Counted from the stretch's first letter, positions 1-8,940 are shown. The stretch: DNA of 64,000 nucleotides from Flavobacterium sp. LPB0248 (GCF_013388355.1 NZ_CP058246.1:868001-932000), one strand, 5' to 3'. A program made the numbers and translations. Notes: generated by a model from the sequence alone, not told the origin.

Positions 1-35
1 TTGATGTAATGAAAGCGTTGGAAGCTAAAGTTTAG
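1..35 (+). CDS. serC: 3' end of probable phosphoserine aminotransferase (partial)
   Basis: Only the last ten codons and a TAG stop are inside the window; they read DVMKALEAKV. The ending resembles the C-terminus of SerC enzymes, and the next gene is serA, which commonly follows serC in Flavobacteria. SerC would convert 3-phosphohydroxypyruvate, the product of SerA, to phosphoserine using PLP. The identification rests mainly on the neighbour, because too little sequence is present to see any domain. Confidence 0.5.
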   Translation, partial: DVMKALEAKV

Positions 36-39
36 TTTT

Positions 40-63
40 CAGTCTCAGTCTCAGTCTCAGTTT
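40..63. repeat. CAGTCT tandem / CAGT-type intergenic repeat
   Basis: Three back-to-back copies of the hexamer CAGTCT followed by CAGTTT lie directly after the serC stop. The same CAGT-rich motif recurs after genes near 17.05, 17.67, 39.02 and 61.49 kb, so this is a member of a dispersed intergenic family. Confidence 0.6.
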
Positions 64-137
64 ACAAAAAAGAAAAATCAAATAGCTTGGTTATCGATTA
101 AACAATTAAACGATTAACCAAATAAACAATAAATACA

Positions 138-1088
138 ATGAAAGTATTAGCAAATGATGGAATTTCTAAAAGCGGAATTCTAGCCTTAGAAAAAGGTGGT
201 TTTGAAGTTATCACTACAAAAGTAGCTCAAGAACAAGTAGCTAACTATATAAACGAAAACAACATCGACGTAATTTTAGTTCGTAGTGCAACTAAAGTTC
301 GTAAAGATATTATCGATTCTTGTCCTGGTATTAAAATCATCGGTCGTGGTGGTGTTGGTATGGATAATATCGATGTGGATTATGCTAAAAGCAAAGGAAT
401 CCATGTAATTAATACTCCTGCTTCATCTTCAGAATCTGTTGCTGAATTGGTTTTTGGACACTTATTTTCTGGTGTTCGTTTCTTACATGATTCTAACAGA
501 AATATGCCTCTTGAAGGAGACTCAAACTTTGATGGTTTGAAAAAAGCTTACGCAAACGGAACTGAATTAAGAGGAAAAACTTTAGGTATTGTTGGTATTG
601 GTCGTATCGGACAAGCTACTGCAAAAATGGCTCTTGGTTTAGGAATGAAAGTTATCGCTGCTGATAGTTTTATTCCTGAAGTTGATGTAAAAGTTGAGTT
701 TTTTGACGGACAGTCAATTACAACTAAAATCGTTTCTCAATCTTTAGAGTCTTTATTTAAAGAATCAGATTTCATTACATTACACGTTCCTGCTCAAAAC
801 GGATACATCATTGGAGAGAAAGAATTTGAAATCTTGAAAGATGGTGTTGGAATTGTAAACTGTGCTCGTGGTGGTGTTATTGATGAAGTAGCATTAGTAA
901 AAGCTTTAGACTCAGGAAAAGTTGCTTTTGCTGGTTTAGACGTTTTCGAAAGCGAGCCAAAACCAGAAATGGCAATCTTAATGCACTCTAAAATCTCTTT
1001 GACTCCTCATATCGGAGCTGCAACTGGAGAAGCACAAGATAGAATTGGTACAGAATTAGCATCACAGATTATTACTTTGTTAAGCTAA
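138..1088 (+). CDS. serA: D-3-phosphoglycerate dehydrogenase, short form
   Basis: Cytosolic NAD-dependent D-2-hydroxyacid dehydrogenase that oxidises 3-phosphoglycerate to 3-phosphohydroxypyruvate, the first step of serine biosynthesis. The 316-residue protein has the split substrate/cofactor fold. The Rossmann glycine motif GIVGIGRIG lies at about 150-158, and the catalytic triad is visible as R244 (CARGG), E273 (FESEP) and H291 (TPHIG). It ends after the catalytic fold, so the regulatory ACT domain of long SerA forms is absent. The ATG start lies about 100 bases after the probable serC gene, suggesting one serine operon; a hairpin terminator follows the stop. Other hydroxyacid dehydrogenases share the fold, but the neighbour supports SerA. 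Confidence 0.9.
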   Translation: MKVLANDGISKSGILALEKGGFEVITTKVAQEQVANYINENNIDVILVRSATKVRKDIIDSCPGIKIIGRGGVGMDNIDVDYAKSKGIHVINTPASSSESVAELVFGHLFSGVRFLHDSNRNMPLEGDSNFDGLKKAYANGTELRGKTLGIVGIGRIGQATAKMALGLGMKVIAADSFIPEVDVKVEFFDGQSITTKIVSQSLESLFKESDFITLHVPAQNGYIIGEKEFEILKDGVGIVNCARGGVIDEVALVKALDSGKVAFAGLDVFESEPKPEMAILMHSKISLTPHIGAATGEAQDRIGTELASQIITLLS

Positions 1089-1109
1089 TTAACTATAATT
1101 AAAATACTT

Positions 1110-1145
1110 AAAGGGATTTATTAACACAGTTTAATAAATCCCTTT
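1110..1145 (+). terminator. Rho-independent terminator after serA
   Basis: A perfect 15-bp stem (AAAGGGATTTATTAA and its complement) encloses the six-base loop CACAGT and is followed by a T-rich run. It lies 22 bases after the serA stop. Confidence 0.85.
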
Positions 1146-1156
1146 CTTTTTTTGTT

Positions 1157-1164
1157 TAAATTTG
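1157..1164 (+). promoter_or_regulatory. -7 promoter element TAAATTTG
   Basis: This matches the Bacteroidota consensus TAnnTTTG about 25 bases before the ATG at 1190, just downstream of the serA terminator. I see no clear -33 TTTG at the usual distance. Confidence 0.5.
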
Positions 1165-1189
1165 AGTTCTAATCTAAATCCTAAATATC

Positions 1190-1753
1190 ATGTTTGAACA
1201 ATTAACCCAATTAGTACAGCAATATGGAGGTGATGCAGTTGTAAACAATTCTGCTGTTCCAAATGAACATAATGAAGCCGTAATTAACGAAACAAGCAGT
1301 TCTATTTTTGAAGGCTTAAAAAAGATTGTTTCTGAAGGAAACACAGATCAAATTGCCGGTTTATTCAATGGAAGCTCATCTATTGATAGCAGTAATCCTG
1401 TTGTGCAACAGATTCAGCAGCAATTGAGCGGAAATCTTGGAGAAAAATTCGGATTAAGCAGTGCCGATTCAAATGGAGTTGCTTCCAACTTAATTCCACA
1501 GATTTTAGGCTCTTTAGTAAATAAAGCAAAAGACCCAAACGATAACAGTTTTCAAATTTCAGACATTATAAACTCCATTTCAGGAAACAGCGGACAAGCT
1601 TCTGGAATAATGGATACCATTTCAAAATACGGAATGCAATTCGGCCTCGACCAAAATAACGATGGAAAAGTTGACGTTGCCGACGTTCTTGTAGTAACCA
1701 AAAGCAAAGGAGGAATTGCAGGTTTTATTGGAAAATTGTTTGGGAGCAAGTAA
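1190..1753 (+). CDS. DUF937-like protein with an EF-hand-like loop
   Basis: A 187-residue protein with no signal peptide or membrane span. Low-complexity Ser/Asn/Gln-rich stretches separate short helices, and the overall pattern (FEGLKKIVSEG, NLIPQILGSLV) resembles the DUF937 family. Near residues 153-164 it carries DQNNDGKVDVAD, a good match to a calcium-binding EF-hand or dockerin loop, followed by a Gly-rich end. Its function is unknown and calcium binding is only inferred. It stands as a single transcription unit: a -7 element and the serA terminator precede it, and a perfect hairpin follows. Confidence 0.65.
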   Translation: MFEQLTQLVQQYGGDAVVNNSAVPNEHNEAVINETSSSIFEGLKKIVSEGNTDQIAGLFNGSSSIDSSNPVVQQIQQQLSGNLGEKFGLSSADSNGVASNLIPQILGSLVNKAKDPNDNSFQISDIINSISGNSGQASGIMDTISKYGMQFGLDQNNDGKVDVADVLVVTKSKGGIAGFIGKLFGSK

Positions 1754-1760
1754 ATATTCA

Positions 1761-1887
1761 GGTACAGAGTTGCAAAGGTTCAAAGTAACAAAGGCTTTTT
1801 AATAAAAAAGGATTACAAAATTGTAATCCTTTTTTATTAGTAAGAAGTTAAACCTTTGTTACTTTGAACCTTTGCCTCTCTGAACCT
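1761..1887. repeat. AAGGTTCAAAG-type inverted repeat
   Basis: Two arms of about 36 bases (GCAAAGGTTCAAAGTAAC on the left, its near-exact complement on the right) flank a perfect hairpin. The same word family recurs as another inverted repeat at 11231-11331. It fills the gap between two genes. Confidence 0.75.
1804..1835 (+). terminator. Hairpin terminator nested inside the repeat
   Basis: A perfect 15-bp stem (AAAAAAGGATTACAA / complement) with a two-base loop and a T-run on the plus side lies at the centre of the surrounding inverted repeat. It probably ends the 1190-1753 transcript. Confidence 0.8.
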
Positions 1888-1911
1888 AAAAAAATATCGT
1901 AAATTTAGACT

Positions 1912-2346
1912 ATGAAAAAATGCATTTCCATATTAATTGTTTTACTAACTATTATTGCTTGTTCTTCTGCTTCTCAGAAGGTTGCAAGTACGGATAATGT
2001 CACAGCAAAAAAAATAAGCGATACTGTCAGAATTGCAAATGATTCTCTTGAATACGAAGTAATAATTATTGACAACGGATTTAGCAATTGGCTTGTTTCC
2101 AGAGCCTACCCTCGAAATTATCATTCATTACAATATCTTGAAAACAAAAACATTTTATATGTTACAGAATGGAATAATCGTGTTTTACAGCCACAACGTT
2201 ATAACCCAAATTTGTATGAAATGTCTATAGATTATCGTCCAGATATTCATTATGGCTACGAAGTAAATTACCTAATTTACAATTACATGATTTATTTTCA
2301 AAATACTTACAAACAAAAGCTTTGGGGTTATGTTCCCTCAAGATAA
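1912..2346 (+). CDS. Small lipoprotein, DUF6146-like
   Basis: A 144-residue protein with a type II signal peptide: an MKKC start, a hydrophobic core and a lipobox ending IIAC at Cys17. The mature part is rich in Tyr and Asn (NYHSLQYLENK, YEVNYLIYNYMIYFQ). I take it to be the DUF6146 family seen in Flavobacteria; its function is unknown. It would sit in the inner or outer membrane facing the periplasm. The next small gene starts about 30 bases after the stop but has its own -7 element. Confidence 0.65.
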   Translation: MKKCISILIVLLTIIACSSASQKVASTDNVTAKKISDTVRIANDSLEYEVIIIDNGFSNWLVSRAYPRNYHSLQYLENKNILYVTEWNNRVLQPQRYNPNLYEMSIDYRPDIHYGYEVNYLIYNYMIYFQNTYKQKLWGYVPSR

Positions 2347-2351
2347 TACAC

Positions 2352-2359
2352 TATATTTG
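2352..2359 (+). promoter_or_regulatory. -7 promoter element TATATTTG
   Basis: This is a TAnnTTTG match just after the previous stop and about 19 bases before the ATG at 2378. No good -33 partner is visible at normal spacing. Confidence 0.45.
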
Positions 2360-2377
2360 TAATCATTACAAATAGCA

Positions 2378-2680
2378 ATGAATAGATTAAAAAAGCGCTG
2401 GGGAATCACCTCCAATTTACAAGCCGTAATTATATTTATCGTTTTTGCCATCACAGGATCGGCATCTGCTTGGCTGTCTAAACCTTTCTGCGTTTGGCTA
2501 GGAATTACTAAAGAAGATTTTGGAGGTTGGTTTACACTTATCCGCCTTATTATTATCTTTCCAATTTATCAGGTTTTATTGGTTGCTATCGGAACAATTT
2601 TTGGGCAGTTCAAATTCTTTTGGAACTTCGAAAAGAAAATGCTCAAAAATATGGGACTTGGATTTTTATTTAAAGATTAG
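2378..2680 (+). CDS. Small two-helix membrane protein (DUF6787-like)
   Basis: A 100-residue protein with a basic N-terminus (MNRLKKRWG), a first membrane segment at about 14-36 and a second at about 52-74, then a basic FEKKMLKNMG tail. It resembles short conserved Flavobacterial membrane proteins classed as DUF6787. I see no catalytic motif. The positive ends would place both termini in the cytoplasm. Function unknown. Confidence 0.6.
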   Translation: MNRLKKRWGITSNLQAVIIFIVFAITGSASAWLSKPFCVWLGITKEDFGGWFTLIRLIIIFPIYQVLLVAIGTIFGQFKFFWNFEKKMLKNMGLGFLFKD

Positions 2681-3039
2681 TATTCCTCTTCTTCTCTTTT
2701 AAATTTCTAAAACCGTTCTGGTTAAGATTTTCCTTCATTCTTATTTTTTAATTCTTTTTCATTTTCTTCAATTAATTATATTTTATAAGCTTTATTTTGA
2801 TCTATCCCTATATTTATCAGATATCGAGTATTAAAAGAATTAGCGCAAAAGAAGAGAATACTATGGTTTTTATCTAGATTTCACAATAATACATCAAGCA
2901 GAACAGCATTGTGCAGGATAGTTTTATTTTAAGTAATAATAAACTTTACAATAGTCGAAATTAATTATTCACAACTGACAATCAACCTTTTAATTTCTTC
3001 GACATAAATTATTGCTTACTAACCAAACCACAATTTGAC
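2681..3039. other. AT-rich intergenic region before the lyase gene
   Basis: About 360 bases without a convincing gene. It must hold the promoter of the 3040 gene. I saw no perfect TAnnTTTG box close to that start and no clear operator palindrome. Confidence 0.5.
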
Positions 3040-5820
3040 ATGCTGAAAAATTACTTAAAACTTTCCGTAGTAGCGGCAGTAATCTGCCTACTTACGCCGG
3101 TAAACAAGATTTTTGCCCAAAATCCGATTGTAAAAATTGATTTTGATCAGTCAGGAAGACCTAAAGCAGAAGTAAACGACCCTGATTATACCGCTTGGGT
3201 AATCGCTTCTGGCAATACTAGCACCTATACTGAAAATGGAGTTACATTTACTATTACTCGCGTTGGAAACAACGGAGATGCTTTGGGAACCAATTGGTAC
3301 AAAGCAGGAATTCAGGCTCCTTACTATGCCAGATTGGTCTGTGACGGACTTACAGTAAAAGGCACAACCGCAAATCTAGGTGCTCAAATCGAACTTAAAA
3401 TAAGCGGTTTAGCTACAGGAGAACATACATTATTAACTTTCTTCAACAACGTTGACAGCCCAACGACAAGTACCTTCAGTCCAATTGATATTTCTGTTAA
3501 TGGAAATTTAGTAGTTGATAATCTAATTCCAACCGTAAGAGCTACAAAAACTGCCGATGCAGCATCTAGTTATTTAAAATTTCAAGCTACGACAGGAACC
3601 GATGTTACAATTCTAATCGCCGCAGAAACTTCAGGAACAGAAAGTGTAAAAAACTTCATCTTTAATGGTTTTGAATTAAACACACCTAATATTTCGCATC
3701 AAGCAACAAATCCAGATCCGAAACAAAACGACGAACATGTAGAATTAACATCTACTGGAAAATTATTGCAATGGACTGTCGGTTCTGGCGCTGTTTCTCA
3801 TAATGTATACTTTGGAACAGACCAAACAGCTGTTGACAATGCTACAACATCTTCTCCAGAATTCAAAGGAAATCAAGCTCTAGCCAACAATTCTTATCAA
3901 GTAAACGGATTATATACAGGCGCAACTTATTATTGGCGTATTGACGAAGTTTTAGCAAACGGAGTTGAAAAGGGAAATGTTTGGCGCTTTCGTCCCGCAC
4001 AGCTTGCGTTTCCTGAAGCCGAAGGATATGGCCGTTTTGCACGTGGAGGACGTGGCGGAAAAGTAGTCGCTGTAACTAATCTAAACGACAGCGGTCCAGG
4101 AAGTTTTCGCGAAGCTATTACAAATGACATTGGACCAAGGACAATTGTGTTTAATACTTCTGGAGTCATTCAATTGCAATCTCGACTTGTTTTAAGCCAG
4201 CCTTACGTAACTGTAGCTGGACAAACTGCACCAGGAAAAGGAATTTGTATTCGTTCTGCTCCTTTTGGCGTGACAGGAAATGATGCCGTCGTGCAAAATC
4301 TAAGAGTTAGAATTGGCGCTGGACCAACTTATGACGGAATGGGGCTTACAGGAGCTGATAATAGCATCATTGATCATTGCTCTATTAGTTGGACAATTGA
4401 CGAATCTTTCAGTTCAAGATCTGGGAAAAATATAACCCTTCAGAGAACACTTATTTCTGAAGCTCTAAATGCAGCAAACCATCAAAACTATCCAGCAGGA
4501 ACAGAACACGGTTATGCTGCCACAATTGGCGGTGATATTGGAAGTTTTCATCATAATCTATTAGCGCATTGTTATGGTAGAAACTGGAGTCTTGGTGGCG
4601 GATTAGACGGCAGTGGCGCTTATACAGGACGAATGGATATTACCAATAATGTGGTTTACAACTGGGGAGGAAGAACAACTGACGGGGGAACAAAAGAAGT
4701 TAACTTCGTAAACAACTATTACAAACCAGGTGCAGGATCCAAAATATTTGTTGCTTTCAATCAGCAAAATGAAGGCGTTGGAACAGGAATGCAACGATGC
4801 TATTTTAACGGAAATGTAATGCCCGGCTATTTCGATGAAAGCAATCAGACACTGGGCAGAAAAGCTTCAGGTAACACGGTTCCTTATGATAACTTCGTCA
4901 ATACACCATTTTTCCCTTCTTATGTAACTACCCAATCTGCAAAAAATGCATATAAAATTGTTCTTTCTGATGTTGGGTGCACACAGCCTGAATTTGACGA
5001 TCATGATCAGCGAATCATCTCAGAAACATTAAACGGAACATATTCTGCAGTTGGAAGCGTAACAGGAAAACCTGGATTCCCTGATAATGAAGCTGATGCT
5101 GGAGGTTTTGAAAGTTATCCAACAGAAGTTAGAGATTCAAACTGGGACTCAGATCAGGACGGACTGCCAAATTGGTGGGAAAACATCATTGGAACAAATG
5201 TAAACTCTGCAATTGGAGATTTCTCAGACGCTAATGCAGATCCTGATTTAGATGGTTATACCAATCTGGACAAATATTTACAATGGATGTCTTTGCCTCA
5301 TTACGAATCTCCAAACGGAAACAAAATAGACATTAATATTCAAAAATTATCTAGAGGTTTTACAAATGGAGTTTCTTATACAATTTCAAATGTAATAAAC
5401 GGAAATGCAACTCTAAATACTAATGTTGTTGCCTTTACTCCTGCTTCAAACGGATTGTGCTCTTTTGAATTTACTGTAACCGATTCTGAAGGAGGAACTA
5501 TGAAAAGAAAAGTAAACATCATTAGCGGACAAAGTTTAACTTTAGGAACAGACGATATTATTAAAGAAAATAAAAATAATGCTTTTAACGTTTGGCCAAT
5601 TCCAAGTAAAGGAACTTTCTCAGTACTCATTGAGAGCGAAGAAACAGAAGTTTCAGATTTAAAAATCTATGATGTTTTTGGAAAAGAATTGTTAAAGCAA
5701 AAAATTAGAGGAAACACACCAGAGAATATTCAATTACACTCAAAAGGAGTTTTCTTGATTAAAGTCTTAAATCCTCAGACAAAGAAAACACAATATGTGA
5801 AGAAAATAATTGTGCAATAG
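3040..5820 (+). CDS. Secreted T9SS-targeted pectate lyase-like protein
   Basis: A 926-residue modular exoenzyme. Residues 1-27 are a signal peptide (cleavage near IFAQ). An N-terminal beta-rich region follows to about 215, then a fibronectin-III-like module at about 219-318. A parallel beta-helix begins at about 322 (AFPEAEGYGRFARGGRGGKV), the typical start of family-1 polysaccharide lyases in Bacteroidota. Near 700-750 there is an Asp-rich calcium-binding segment (DSDQDGLPNWWEN, ADPDLDGYTN). Residues from about 850 form a T9SS type-A sorting domain (NVWPIPSKGTF ... YVKKIIVQ). It should be exported by the Sec and T9SS routes and cleave uronic-acid polysaccharide such as pectin; the substrate is inferred from the fold. 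A bidirectional terminator follows. Confidence 0.8.
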   Translation: MLKNYLKLSVVAAVICLLTPVNKIFAQNPIVKIDFDQSGRPKAEVNDPDYTAWVIASGNTSTYTENGVTFTITRVGNNGDALGTNWYKAGIQAPYYARLVCDGLTVKGTTANLGAQIELKISGLATGEHTLLTFFNNVDSPTTSTFSPIDISVNGNLVVDNLIPTVRATKTADAASSYLKFQATTGTDVTILIAAETSGTESVKNFIFNGFELNTPNISHQATNPDPKQNDEHVELTSTGKLLQWTVGSGAVSHNVYFGTDQTAVDNATTSSPEFKGNQALANNSYQVNGLYTGATYYWRIDEVLANGVEKGNVWRFRPAQLAFPEAEGYGRFARGGRGGKVVAVTNLNDSGPGSFREAITNDIGPRTIVFNTSGVIQLQSRLVLSQPYVTVAGQTAPGKGICIRSAPFGVTGNDAVVQNLRVRIGAGPTYDGMGLTGADNSIIDHCSISWTIDESFSSRSGKNITLQRTLISEALNAANHQNYPAGTEHGYAATIGGDIGSFHHNLLAHCYGRNWSLGGGLDGSGAYTGRMDITNNVVYNWGGRTTDGGTKEVNFVNNYYKPGAGSKIFVAFNQQNEGVGTGMQRCYFNGNVMPGYFDESNQTLGRKASGNTVPYDNFVNTPFFPSYVTTQSAKNAYKIVLSDVGCTQPEFDDHDQRIISETLNGTYSAVGSVTGKPGFPDNEADAGGFESYPTEVRDSNWDSDQDGLPNWWENIIGTNVNSAIGDFSDANADPDLDGYTNLDKYLQWMSLPHYESPNGNKIDINIQKLSRGFTNGVSYTISNVINGNATLNTNVVAFTPASNGLCSFEFTVTDSEGGTMKRKVNIISGQSLTLGTDDIIKENKNNAFNVWPIPSKGTFSVLIESEETEVSDLKIYDVFGKELLKQKIRGNTPENIQLHSKGVFLIKVLNPQTKKTQYVKKIIVQ

Positions 5821-5831
5821 CAACATACAAA

Positions 5832-5856
5832 AAAAGACGGCTTTGAGCCGTCTTTT
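5832..5856. terminator. Bidirectional hairpin terminator
   Basis: A perfect 11-bp stem (AAAAGACGGCT / AGCCGTCTTTT) with a three-base loop, with an A-run on one side and a T-rich run on the other. It sits between convergent genes and can serve both. Confidence 0.9.
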
Positions 5857-6141
5857 CTATTTTTTCTGAAAAAAATAAGTATAAATCCATGTCAAAGTGA
5901 AAGACGGAATTACATCTGTAAAAGGCAATATTTCTTCAAGAAAAGTCAAAACACCAGCAACTTTCCCTACTCTCCCTTTATACATTCTTGCCATAATTAT
6001 CGCAGCAATAGGTGCCCAAACCACATCTGAAAATTCACCAAGAAACGGAATCGAAAAAGAAATCATACCAATTCCATCCAAAACCAATCCAATAAGCAGT
6101 TTTGACATTCTATCATCTTCTGCAACTTCTAAATCTTGCAT
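5857..6141 (-). CDS. Small conserved membrane protein, unknown function
   Basis: A 94-residue protein. An acidic N-terminus (MQDLEVAEDDRM) is followed by hydrophobic segments at about 14-36 (LIGLVLDGIGMISFSIPFLG), 40-52 and 75-92, with a conserved-looking Pro/Gly/Glu pattern (PFLGEFSDVVWAPI, FLEEILPFTDVIPS). The repeated LG-E-D and EE-LP-TD patterns suggest two similar halves. I chose this strand over an overlapping plus-strand frame because it yields a coherent membrane protein that ends at the shared terminator. I do not recognise the function. Confidence 0.65.
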   Translation of the reverse strand: MQDLEVAEDDRMSKLLIGLVLDGIGMISFSIPFLGEFSDVVWAPIAAIIMARMYKGRVGKVAGVLTFLEEILPFTDVIPSFTLTWIYTYFFQKK

Positions 6142-6271
6142 AACATATTCACTTTTAAGTTAATCGAAATTAAAAATAATTCTTCAAAGTAGTTTTACTT
6201 ATTTATTAAATTTAATTTCCAACATTCCCATATCAATTTATATACCGATTTTAGAAAAGTCACTCCGCTCT

Positions 6272-6325
6272 TTTTGGAATTTGGATTTTTACATATTGGA
6301 ATTTGATTTTTAGAATTTGATTTTG
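6272..6325. repeat. TGGAATTTG direct-repeat element
   Basis: The word TTGGAATTTG recurs with variations (…GGATTTTT, …ATTTTTAG) in tandem just before the ABC gene. The complementary words (AATTCCAATTTTT, AAATTCCAAAC) occur at 16292-16326, so it belongs to a dispersed simple-sequence family. Confidence 0.5.
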
Positions 6326-6364
6326 ACCATAATCTTCGTTTCTTTGTAAAAACAGTTTCACTAC

Positions 6365-7243
6365 ATGATACACGCAAAAAACATACATAAATTCTACGAC
6401 AAACTTGAAGTTTTAAAAGGAGTTGATTTACATATTAAAAAAGGCGAAATTGTTTCTATAGTTGGAGCTTCGGGTGCTGGTAAAACTACTTTATTGCAGA
6501 TTTTAGGAACTCTTGACAAACCAGACCATAACCCAGACTCCTCTCTAACCATCAATGGTAAAAATGTTTTAGAACTGCAAAATATCAAAAATGACAATTC
6601 AAATCAGAAAAAAGCCTTCAAAATCATTACTTGGTTAGGAGTCTTTTATTTCATTTCATTGGCAGTGTTTGTATTGTTTTTTAGAAGTAAAATAGAAAAC
6701 AACATTTTCGGCTATGGTACTTGGGCAATAATTCTCATGCCTTCTCTTCTATTATTTTTTTACTATAATCGTTACTTCAAAAAGAAAAGCAAGCAAGACA
6801 AAGTTTTATCTGATTTTAGAAATTTGAATTTAGGTTTCATTTTTCAATTTCATCAACTATTGCCTGAATTTACAGCTTTAGAAAACGTTTGTATTCCAGC
6901 TCACATTGCAGGCAAAAAAACAGCCGAAACTGAAGAAGAAGCAAGAAAACTCCTTTCTTATCTCGGACTTTCACATAGAATCAACCATAAACCTAGCGAA
7001 CTTTCGGGCGGAGAACAGCAGCGTGTTGCAGTTGCAAGAGCTTTAATCAATAAACCAGATGTCATTTTTGCAGACGAACCTTCAGGAAATCTGGACACGC
7101 ATTCTGCCGAAAACTTGCATCAATTATTTTTTCAGCTTCGAGACGAATTCGGACAAACTTTTGTAATTGTAACTCACAACGAAGAATTGGCCAATATGGC
7201 TGATAGAAAATTAGTAATGTCCGACGGACAAATTCTTAATTAA
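6365..7243 (+). CDS. LolD-like ABC transporter ATPase with transmembrane hairpin insertion
   Basis: ATP-binding subunit closest to LolD/MacB-type ATPases, which energise lipoprotein release or related extracytoplasmic work. Visible motifs are Walker A GASGAGKT (34-41), Q-loop region [12 protein letters not shown] (158-169), signature LSGGE (213-217), Walker B VIFADEP (233-239) and H-loop His271. The protein is 292 residues against about 220-230 for LolD. The excess is a block at about 75-147 containing two hydrophobic helices (about 86-106 and 114-134) flanked by Lys-rich segments, placed between Walker A and the Q-loop. Both ends of such a hairpin would be cytoplasmic, so the ATPase fold could still form and be tethered to the membrane. 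All catalytic motifs are intact. Its stop overlaps the next start (TAATG). No cognate permease is adjacent. Confidence 0.85.
   Translation: MIHAKNIHKFYDKLEVLKGVDLHIKKGEIVSIVGASGAGKTTLLQILGTLDKPDHNPDSSLTINGKNVLELQNIKNDNSNQKKAFKIITWLGVFYFISLAVFVLFFRSKIENNIFGYGTWAIILMPSLLLFFYYNRYFKKKSKQDKVLSDFRNLNLGFIFQFHQLLPEFTALENVCIPAHIAGKKTAETEEEARKLLSYLGLSHRINHKPSELSGGEQQRVAVARALINKPDVIFADEPSGNLDTHSAENLHQLFFQLRDEFGQTFVIVTHNEELANMADRKLVMSDGQILN
6587..6805 (+). other. In-frame insertion encoding two membrane helices
   Basis: This is the approximate extent, by comparison with the usual LolD layout, of the extra segment within the ABC ATPase. It begins after LELQNIK and ends before LSDFRN. Base composition is not obviously different from its surroundings, and no direct repeats flank it. 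Confidence 0.7.
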
Positions 7244-8940
7244 TGATTCTAATTGCGATTAGCTGGATTTATATTTTATTTACAACCATTAATTTAGGTT
7301 TTGGTTTGGATAAGATGCTAAACCTCAATACTAAAAATTTTGTAATTACTTCTATCCTAGGATTATTTTCAGCAACTATTCTTGCAAGCATTTGGGCTAT
7401 TTTTGGAAGAATTAATATTGAATTTCATATTATTTTACTACTTCTGAATGTTTTTCTATTACTGAAATTTTACAATCAGATTATTAATGTTTATAAGTCA
7501 TTTTTATTAGAATTACAGCAGTTACAAAAAAGCTTACAAATTATTCTAACTGTTATTTCAGTTCTTATTATTTTACAATGTTCTTCAATTCCTTTTGTAA
7601 TTGATAATGAATCCTATTATATTCAAACTATAAAATGGCTTAACGAATATGGCTTTGTAAAAGGACTTGTAAATCTTCATTTATTTTATGGACAGACAAG
7701 CGGTTGGCATATTACGCAAAGTGTTTTTAGCTTTTCTTTTTTATACAAAAATTTTAATGATCTAAGTGGCTTTTGCTTATTATTAGGAAATATATTTTCT
7801 ATTCAAAAACTCAACGAATACAGCAAAAATGACAATAAAAACTATTTACTAGTCGGATTGCTGCCTTTATTCAATATTTTCTTTTTTCAATTCATAAGTG
7901 CGCCTTCTCCAGATATTCCCGTTTATGTTTTTTCATTTATTCTGTTCTTCTATTTCTTAGAAAATTTCAAGAACACAAATTCTGAAACTTTCAATCTTAT
8001 TGTAATACTTGTCCTGTTTCTGCTTTATATAAAAAATACGACTTTAACTTTTGCTGTAATCCCAATTATTCTTTTGGGGTATCATTTTAGCTCACTTTCA
8101 AAAAAACTGCTAAAACCAGCGATGCTCACCATTTTGATTGCCGCTCTTTTTATAATAAAAAATATGATTATCTGCGGGGCGCCAATTTTTCCTTCAAAGA
8201 TTAATTCTTTTACAGCAGATTACGCAATTCCGAATGTAATACAAGATTTTTATTACGATCAGGTTAAGTATTACGGCTTTTTTGTAAGTGCATCACAATA
8301 CAATAAAATGACTCTTGCCGAATTATTTTTACATTGGCTCTCTATGCCAAAATTGCACGGGTTATTCAATAAAATAAGTGTTTTTTTAATACTGATTGTG
8401 CCTTTTTTCATTTATAAATACCAAAACAAAAAAGCGCTTTGGATTCTTTACTTTGTAATGGTCTTACAATTACTCCTATTAGGGTTGACTTCGCCTCAGT
8501 ATCGATTCTTTATGAACTTTATATTGTTTTTTTCCCTCTTTTGTTTTACATGTATTTTTTATGGCAAAAATGCAATCAAATATATTCTCATCGCATCCCT
8601 CTTTCCAACTTGCATTGTACTGTTTTTCTCTGTAAATCTTAATGGTTTCTCCAGTCATAAATTCATGTTGAAAATCAGCAATTTTTCTATAAAAAACATT
8701 GTTTTTCCGTATCAAAACTCAAAAAGCAGTACTCCCTTTGAATCTATTCAGTTAGGAAATCTAAAATATAATTCTCCTGTAAAAAATGATTTTTTCTGGG
8801 CAAATGGTAATGGTGACCTTCCTTGCGTTGACAAACAGCAACTGGATTATTTTGAAAAATATTATCATATTATTCCGCAAATGCGCACCAATAATTTAAA
8901 AGACGGATTTTACGCCAAAGACCTTACTAAAAATGAATAG
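7243..8940 (+). CDS. Polytopic membrane protein (LIC_10190-like)
   Basis: A 565-residue protein with about a dozen strongly hydrophobic segments from the N-terminus (ILIAISWIYILFT) to about residue 480, then a soluble tail of roughly 85 residues (FFWANGNGDLPCVDK). The pattern resembles the LIC_10190 family of large membrane proteins and, more loosely, GT-C-fold glycosyltransferases; an Asp-Asn-Glu (VIDNESYY) in the first large loop is the sort of acidic site such enzymes use. Function is uncertain. The ATG overlaps the TAA of the ABC gene and the stop overlaps the next ATG by eight bases, so the three genes are probably translationally coupled. Confidence 0.6.
   Translation: MILIAISWIYILFTTINLGFGLDKMLNLNTKNFVITSILGLFSATILASIWAIFGRINIEFHIILLLLNVFLLLKFYNQIINVYKSFLLELQQLQKSLQIILTVISVLIILQCSSIPFVIDNESYYIQTIKWLNEYGFVKGLVNLHLFYGQTSGWHITQSVFSFSFLYKNFNDLSGFCLLLGNIFSIQKLNEYSKNDNKNYLLVGLLPLFNIFFFQFISAPSPDIPVYVFSFILFFYFLENFKNTNSETFNLIVILVLFLLYIKNTTLTFAVIPIILLGYHFSSLSKKLLKPAMLTILIAALFIIKNMIICGAPIFPSKINSFTADYAIPNVIQDFYYDQVKYYGFFVSASQYNKMTLAELFLHWLSMPKLHGLFNKISVFLILIVPFFIYKYQNKKALWILYFVMVLQLLLLGLTSPQYRFFMNFILFFSLFCFTCIFYGKNAIKYILIASLFPTCIVLFFSVNLNGFSSHKFMLKISNFSIKNIVFPYQNSKSSTPFESIQLGNLKYNSPVKNDFFWANGNGDLPCVDKQQLDYFEKYYHIIPQMRTNNLKDGFYAKDLTKNE

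Noticed and set aside
5897..6163. Plus-strand 88-codon frame opposite the 5857 gene
   Set aside because: The product has no coherent fold or signal, while the opposite strand encodes a regular membrane protein that ends at a terminator.
6195..6377. Minus-strand 60-codon frame before the ABC gene
   Set aside because: It translates TGGAATTTG repeat DNA and is Asn/Lys/Ser-rich by composition only.
6587..6805. Intein or mobile intron inside the ABC ATPase
   Set aside because: No splice-junction residues, homing endonuclease or intron features; the segment is simply hydrophobic and Lys-rich.
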